Shown: positions 60,559-64,000 of the stretch, piece after piece
How positions within the stretch are numbered: the first letter of the stretch is position 1
Layout of the letters: each line of letters starts with the position of its first letter
Assembly: GCA_035906255.1 (NCBI GenBank)
Contig: JAMIFM010000015.1
Location: 1-64,000, forward strand
Direction: 5' to 3'
Source of the DNA: SB11 sp035906255
Lineage (GTDB): Bacteria > Bacteroidota > Bacteroidia > UBA8524
DNA length: 64,000 nucleotides
The notes under the pieces: model-generated
Seen by the model: the letters and a program-made list of their open reading frames with translations, nothing else
Database searches by the model: none
Told to the model about the DNA's origin: nothing
Program-made: the position numbers and the translations under genes

Positions 60559-61230
60559 ATGCACAAAAAAGACTTTGTGGTGTGTGTGGCTGAGGAACGC
60601 CACGCACACTTTGCAAAACAAATTTGCGATGAGATGGCCTCATCGGCAAAAGCAAGGGGAACGGGTATTGCCAAACGCACGCCCGAATACCTGCAACTGA
60701 AAATGGCCGAAGGAAAAGCCATCATAGCTTTTACGAAAAAAGGCGAGTGGGCGGGCTTTTGCTACATTGAAACTTGGGGACACGAAAAGTTTGTAGCCAA
60801 CTCCGGCCTTATTGTTTCGCCTGATTACCGTAAAAGCGGTTTGGCAAGGGAGATAAAGGAGCAGGTATTTGAGCTTTCGCGAAAAAAATACCCTGCTGCT
60901 AAAATATTCGGTCTCACTACGGGTTTGGCCGTAATGAAAATAAACTCTGAGCTGGGTTATGTGCCCGTTACGTATTCTGAACTTACTGACGATGATGCGT
61001 TTTGGAAAGGCTGCCAAAGCTGTGTGAATTATGAAATACTGATGAGCAAAGAGCGTAAAAACTGCCTTTGCACAGCCATGCTATACAACCCCGAAGACAA
61101 AAAACGCGGCAAACGCAAGATGTGGGAGTTTGCAAAGCAATCGAAACTTTACGAACGACTTACGCGCCTTAAACGCTGGAGTTTTTTGAAACAATTAAAA
61201 GACCAGAATAAAAAAACAACTCTTTACTAA
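60559..61230 (+). CDS. GNAT-family acyltransferase of the arginine operon
   Basis: A 223-residue GNAT protein: VANSGLIVSPDYRKSGLAREIKEQVFELSRKKYPAAKIFGLTTGLAVMKINSELGYVPV holds motif A and the substrate loop, and KGCQSCVNYEIL the Cys pair seen in this subgroup. The ATG at 60559 matches the start of relatives; the frame is open back to a TTG at 60445. It is 2 bases from argG. In Bacteroidota arginine clusters a protein like this stands in the place of the glutamate N-acyltransferase step, so it may make N-acetyl- or N-succinyl-glutamate; there is no direct proof. Confidence 0.75.
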   Translation: MHKKDFVVCVAEERHAHFAKQICDEMASSAKARGTGIAKRTPEYLQLKMAEGKAIIAFTKKGEWAGFCYIETWGHEKFVANSGLIVSPDYRKSGLAREIKEQVFELSRKKYPAAKIFGLTTGLAVMKINSELGYVPVTYSELTDDDAFWKGCQSCVNYEILMSKERKNCLCTAMLYNPEDKKRGKRKMWEFAKQSKLYERLTRLKRWSFLKQLKDQNKKTTLY

Positions 61231-61232
61231 TA

Positions 61233-62423
61233 ATGAAAAAAGCAGTTTTAGCCTTTAGCGGCGGACTTGATACCACTTATTGCGCCGTTTATCTTACCAA
61301 GATAAAGGAATATGAAGTACATGCAGCCACTGTGAATACAGGCGGGTTTACTGAGGATGAAACCTCAGTAATTGAAGCCCACGCCCGCAAGCTGGGGGTG
61401 GCTTCATATACCTGCCTTGATGAGCGTGAAAATTTTTATAACAAGGTTATCCGCTTTTTGGTGTTTGGCAACATACTTAAAAACAATACCTATCCCCTAT
61501 CGGTAAGTGCTGAGCGTATAGTGCAAGCTATGGCCGTAGCCCAATATGCCAAAAGCATTAATGCCGATTGCATTGTGCACGGCAGCACAGGCGCAGGTAA
61601 CGACCAAGTGAGGTTTGATATGGTGTTTAATATCCTTGCTCCTGAAATAGAAATTATTACCCCTATACGTGACAACAAGCTATCACGCGAGGAGGAAATA
61701 GCCTTTTTGAAGCAACACGGGGTAGAAATGAATTTTGAGAAGGCGTTGTACAGTATCAACAAAGGATTGTGGGGCACTTCGGTGGGCGGAAAAGAAACAC
61801 TAACTTCACACCAGCCTTTGCCTGATGAGGCATACCCTACCCCGCTTACCAAATCAGAACCCGGCAACCTTACCCTACATTTTGATAAGGGAGAGTTAAC
61901 AGGCATTAACGGTGTTACTTATACACCTGTAAATGCTATTATAAAACTGGAGGAGTTAGCCGCGGGTTACGCCATTGGCCGCGATATACACGTGGGCGAT
62001 ACCATTATAGGCATTAAAGGCCGCGTGGGTTTTGAGGCGGCAGCCCCGCTTATTATTATAAAAGCTCATCATGCGCTTGAAAAGCACACGCTCACCAAAT
62101 GGCAACTGTATTGGAAAGACCAACTGGCAGCATGGTACGGTAACTGGATGCACGAAGGCCAGTACCTTGACCCTACCATGCGCAACCATGAGGCTTTTAT
62201 GCAAGACACCCAACAAACCGTTAGCGGTGATGTATTTATCACCCTGCACCCGCACAGGTTTACTATTAACGGCATACAATCTCCCCACGATTTAATGGCA
62301 GCCAAGTTTGGCAGCTACGGCGAGATGAATAATACTTGGACGGGTGAAGATGTGAAAGGTTTTGCAAAAATATTCGGTAATCAGGTAGCTATATATCAAC
62401 AAGTAAATGGAAATGAAGATTAA
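61233..62423 (+). CDS. argG: Argininosuccinate synthase
   Basis: A 396-residue enzyme that joins citrulline and aspartate with ATP to make argininosuccinate. The PP-loop is VLAFSGGLDTTYCAVYL (near residues 5-21) and the substrate region HGSTGAGNDQVRFD is intact. The length is typical. It begins 2 bases after the acyltransferase gene and overlaps argC by 17 bases. Confidence 0.97.
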   Translation: MKKAVLAFSGGLDTTYCAVYLTKIKEYEVHAATVNTGGFTEDETSVIEAHARKLGVASYTCLDERENFYNKVIRFLVFGNILKNNTYPLSVSAERIVQAMAVAQYAKSINADCIVHGSTGAGNDQVRFDMVFNILAPEIEIITPIRDNKLSREEEIAFLKQHGVEMNFEKALYSINKGLWGTSVGGKETLTSHQPLPDEAYPTPLTKSEPGNLTLHFDKGELTGINGVTYTPVNAIIKLEELAAGYAIGRDIHVGDTIIGIKGRVGFEAAAPLIIIKAHHALEKHTLTKWQLYWKDQLAAWYGNWMHEGQYLDPTMRNHEAFMQDTQQTVSGDVFITLHPHRFTINGIQSPHDLMAAKFGSYGEMNNTWTGEDVKGFAKIFGNQVAIYQQVNGNED

Positions 62424-63387
62424 AGCAGGTATAGCTGGGGCAGCTGGATATACAGGCGGCGAATTGCTACGCCTTTTGCTACTGCACCCCAACGTAGATA
62501 TAGTGTTTGCACACAGCAACAGCAATGCGGGAAAACCCGTACACCACGTACACGCCGATTTATTGGGCGATACCCAATTGCTTTTTGCAAGCGAATTAAG
62601 CAATAAAATTGACGTATTGTTTTTGTGTATGGGGCACGGCGACAGTAAAAAGTTTTTAGAAGCGAATACCATCCCCTCGCACATAAAAATTATAGATTTA
62701 AGTCAGGATTTCAGGCTAAGAAGTAATGCCACTGATAAGTGGGTTTACGGCCTTCCCGAGCTGAACCGTGAACAAATAGCCGGCAGCAACTACCATATTG
62801 CCAACCCCGGTTGTTTTGCCACCTCAATACAACTGGCGTTGTTGCCTTTGGCAAAAGCAGGTTTGCTGCAAACCGATGTGCACATAAACGCCACCACAGG
62901 TTCTACAGGTGCTGGGCAATCGCCAAACGCAACCGGACATTTCAGTTGGCGTGCCAATAACCTTTCGGTGTATAAAGCCTTTGAACACCAACACCTGAAC
63001 GAAATTGGCGAAAGCCTGTTGCAATTGCAGCCTTCATTAAAAGTTCCGTTAAACTTTGTGCCGCAGCGCGGCAATTTCACACGTGGTATCCACACTGTTG
63101 CTTACACAAAAAGTAACTTAAACATTGATGAGGCAGTGGCTTTATATAACGATTATTACAACACCCACCCCTTTGTGCACCTAAGCCTAAATACTATTGA
63201 CCTTAAACAGGTAATAAACACTAACAAGTGCCTGTTGCACTTAGAAAAGCACGGTGACCAACTTATGGTAACAAGCATTATTGATAACCTGCTGAAAGGC
63301 GCATCAGGGCAAGCCGTGCAAAACATGAACCTTGTTTTTGGTTTGGAAGAAACCGCAGGACTAAAATTAAAACCCGTAGCATTTTAA
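62407..63387 (+). CDS. argC: N-acetyl-gamma-glutamyl-phosphate reductase
   Basis: A 326-residue NADPH-dependent reductase, third step of ornithine synthesis. GAAGYTGGELLRLL is the nucleotide-binding start and NPGCFATSIQLALLPL holds the catalytic Cys. In relatives with succinylated intermediates the same enzyme accepts N-succinyl substrates. Starts at the ATG at 62407 (a second at 62413) inside the end of argG; the aminotransferase gene follows after 3 bases. Confidence 0.96.
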   Translation: MEMKIKAGIAGAAGYTGGELLRLLLLHPNVDIVFAHSNSNAGKPVHHVHADLLGDTQLLFASELSNKIDVLFLCMGHGDSKKFLEANTIPSHIKIIDLSQDFRLRSNATDKWVYGLPELNREQIAGSNYHIANPGCFATSIQLALLPLAKAGLLQTDVHINATTGSTGAGQSPNATGHFSWRANNLSVYKAFEHQHLNEIGESLLQLQPSLKVPLNFVPQRGNFTRGIHTVAYTKSNLNIDEAVALYNDYYNTHPFVHLSLNTIDLKQVINTNKCLLHLEKHGDQLMVTSIIDNLLKGASGQAVQNMNLVFGLEETAGLKLKPVAF

Positions 63388-63390
63388 CCC

Positions 63391-64000
63391 ATGAATTTAT
63401 TTGACGTTTATCCCTTGTTTGATATAACTCCTGTAAAAGCCGAAGGCTCTTACATTTGGGACGATAAAGGCAACTGCTACCTCGATTTATACGGAGGGCA
63501 CGCCGTAATTTCAATCGGGCACAAACACCCGCATTATGTAAAAAAGTTAACCGAACAGTTGAACGGCATTGCTTTTTACTCGAACGCTGTAAAAATGCCT
63601 ATGCAGGCCGAGCTGGCCGAGAAGTTGGGCAAACTCTCGGGTTATACCGACTACAGTCTTTTTCTTTGCAATTCGGGAGCAGAAGCCAACGAAAATGCAC
63701 TGAAACTGGCATCGTTCCATAACGGGCGTAAAAAAATAATAGCATTCAGCAAATCGTTTCACGGGCGTACCTCGCTGGCAGTAGCCGCTACCGATGATGC
63801 TTCTATCGTAGCCCCTGTTAATCAAACTGAAAATATCACCATCCTGCCCTTTAACGATATGGAAGCAGCTACCCAACACATTACTGATGAAGTATGTGCG
63901 GTTATTATAGAGGGGATACAGGGTGTAGGCGGAGTGCAAATACCCACCTCTGAATTTTTGCAGCACCTGTCAGCCCTTTGTGAAAAAACAGGAGCTATTC
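63391..64000 (+). CDS. argD: Acetylornithine/succinylornithine aminotransferase (5' part, cut by window end)
   Basis: The first 203 residues of a PLP-dependent class-III aminotransferase, starting at the ATG at 63391, 3 bases after argC, and running off the window. Visible motifs are GGHAVISIGHKHP near the start, LFLCNSGAEANENALKLA (phosphate-binding of PLP), FHGRTSLAVAATD, and EGIQGVGGVQ with the conserved Glu. The active-site Lys lies beyond the end. Fourth enzyme of the arginine pathway; acetyl- versus succinyl-ornithine specificity cannot be told. Confidence 0.93.
   Translation, partial: MNLFDVYPLFDITPVKAEGSYIWDDKGNCYLDLYGGHAVISIGHKHPHYVKKLTEQLNGIAFYSNAVKMPMQAELAEKLGKLSGYTDYSLFLCNSGAEANENALKLASFHNGRKKIIAFSKSFHGRTSLAVAATDDASIVAPVNQTENITILPFNDMEAATQHITDEVCAVIIEGIQGVGGVQIPTSEFLQHLSALCEKTGAI

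Overview
The window is a stretch of chromosome from a member of the Bacteroidota, probably a free-living aerobe. Four things point there: a gliding-motility / type IX secretion type-B C-terminal domain (gene at 6851-9640), promoters of the TAnnTTTG (-7) / TTG (-33) type in front of both tRNA genes and several operons, PAS-kinase and TolC/RND families of Bacteroidota type, and a nuo operon with a short NuoG. I see no transposase, integrase, phage or CRISPR array, so this looks like core chromosome with regulatory and efflux modules rather than an island. The genus cannot be named from the sequence.

Layout. 1-6.8 kb: a lysine-rich secreted protein, a PAS histidine kinase with a stand-alone receiver, a nucleoid-associated protein, a VOC protein next to an AlkD-like DNA glycosylase, and a GyrI-like / pentapeptide-repeat pair. 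6.8-17.3 kb (minus strand): a 929-residue secreted repeat protein with a T9SS signal, then a divalent-metal (CzcA-type) RND tripartite pump with two trailing outer-membrane proteins. 17.4-30 kb: tRNA-Arg, a MacAB-like ABC module divergent from an NtrC-type response regulator and kinase, an HxlR regulator divergent from a DsbA-like lipoprotein, a TetR-controlled membrane operon, an SRPBCC protein and tRNA-Pro. 30-37 kb: an ECF sigma factor overlapping a membrane-anchored VWA protein, an ACMSD-like decarboxylase, a PadR operon, dispersed inverted repeats and two GNAT acetyltransferases. 37-43.4 kb: a MarR-controlled drug-efflux RND operon. 43.4-46.7 kb (minus): an OmpR-type two-component system with a beta-barrel protein and a PepSY-like lipoprotein. 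46.8-59.7 kb (minus): all 14 nuo genes in the order A to N. 59.7-60.6 kb: a long divergent intergenic region. 60.6-64 kb: the start of an arginine operon (GNAT, argG, argC, argD cut by the window end).

The strongest unlabelled signals are regulatory DNA. Near-perfect palindromes sit at the TetR, MarR, PadR, HxlR and NtrC-type regulator genes, and several recur at the genes each regulator probably controls. Upstream of the arginine operon lies a possible leader peptide ending in Ser-Arg-Arg-stop, whose last codons form one arm of mutually exclusive hairpins; this would be an arginine attenuator if confirmed. Other points worth a second look are an anti-sigma-like segment fused to a VWA protein, a terminator-shaped hairpin inside a small gene after the RND operon, and a GyrI-like / pentapeptide-repeat pair that could protect DNA gyrase.
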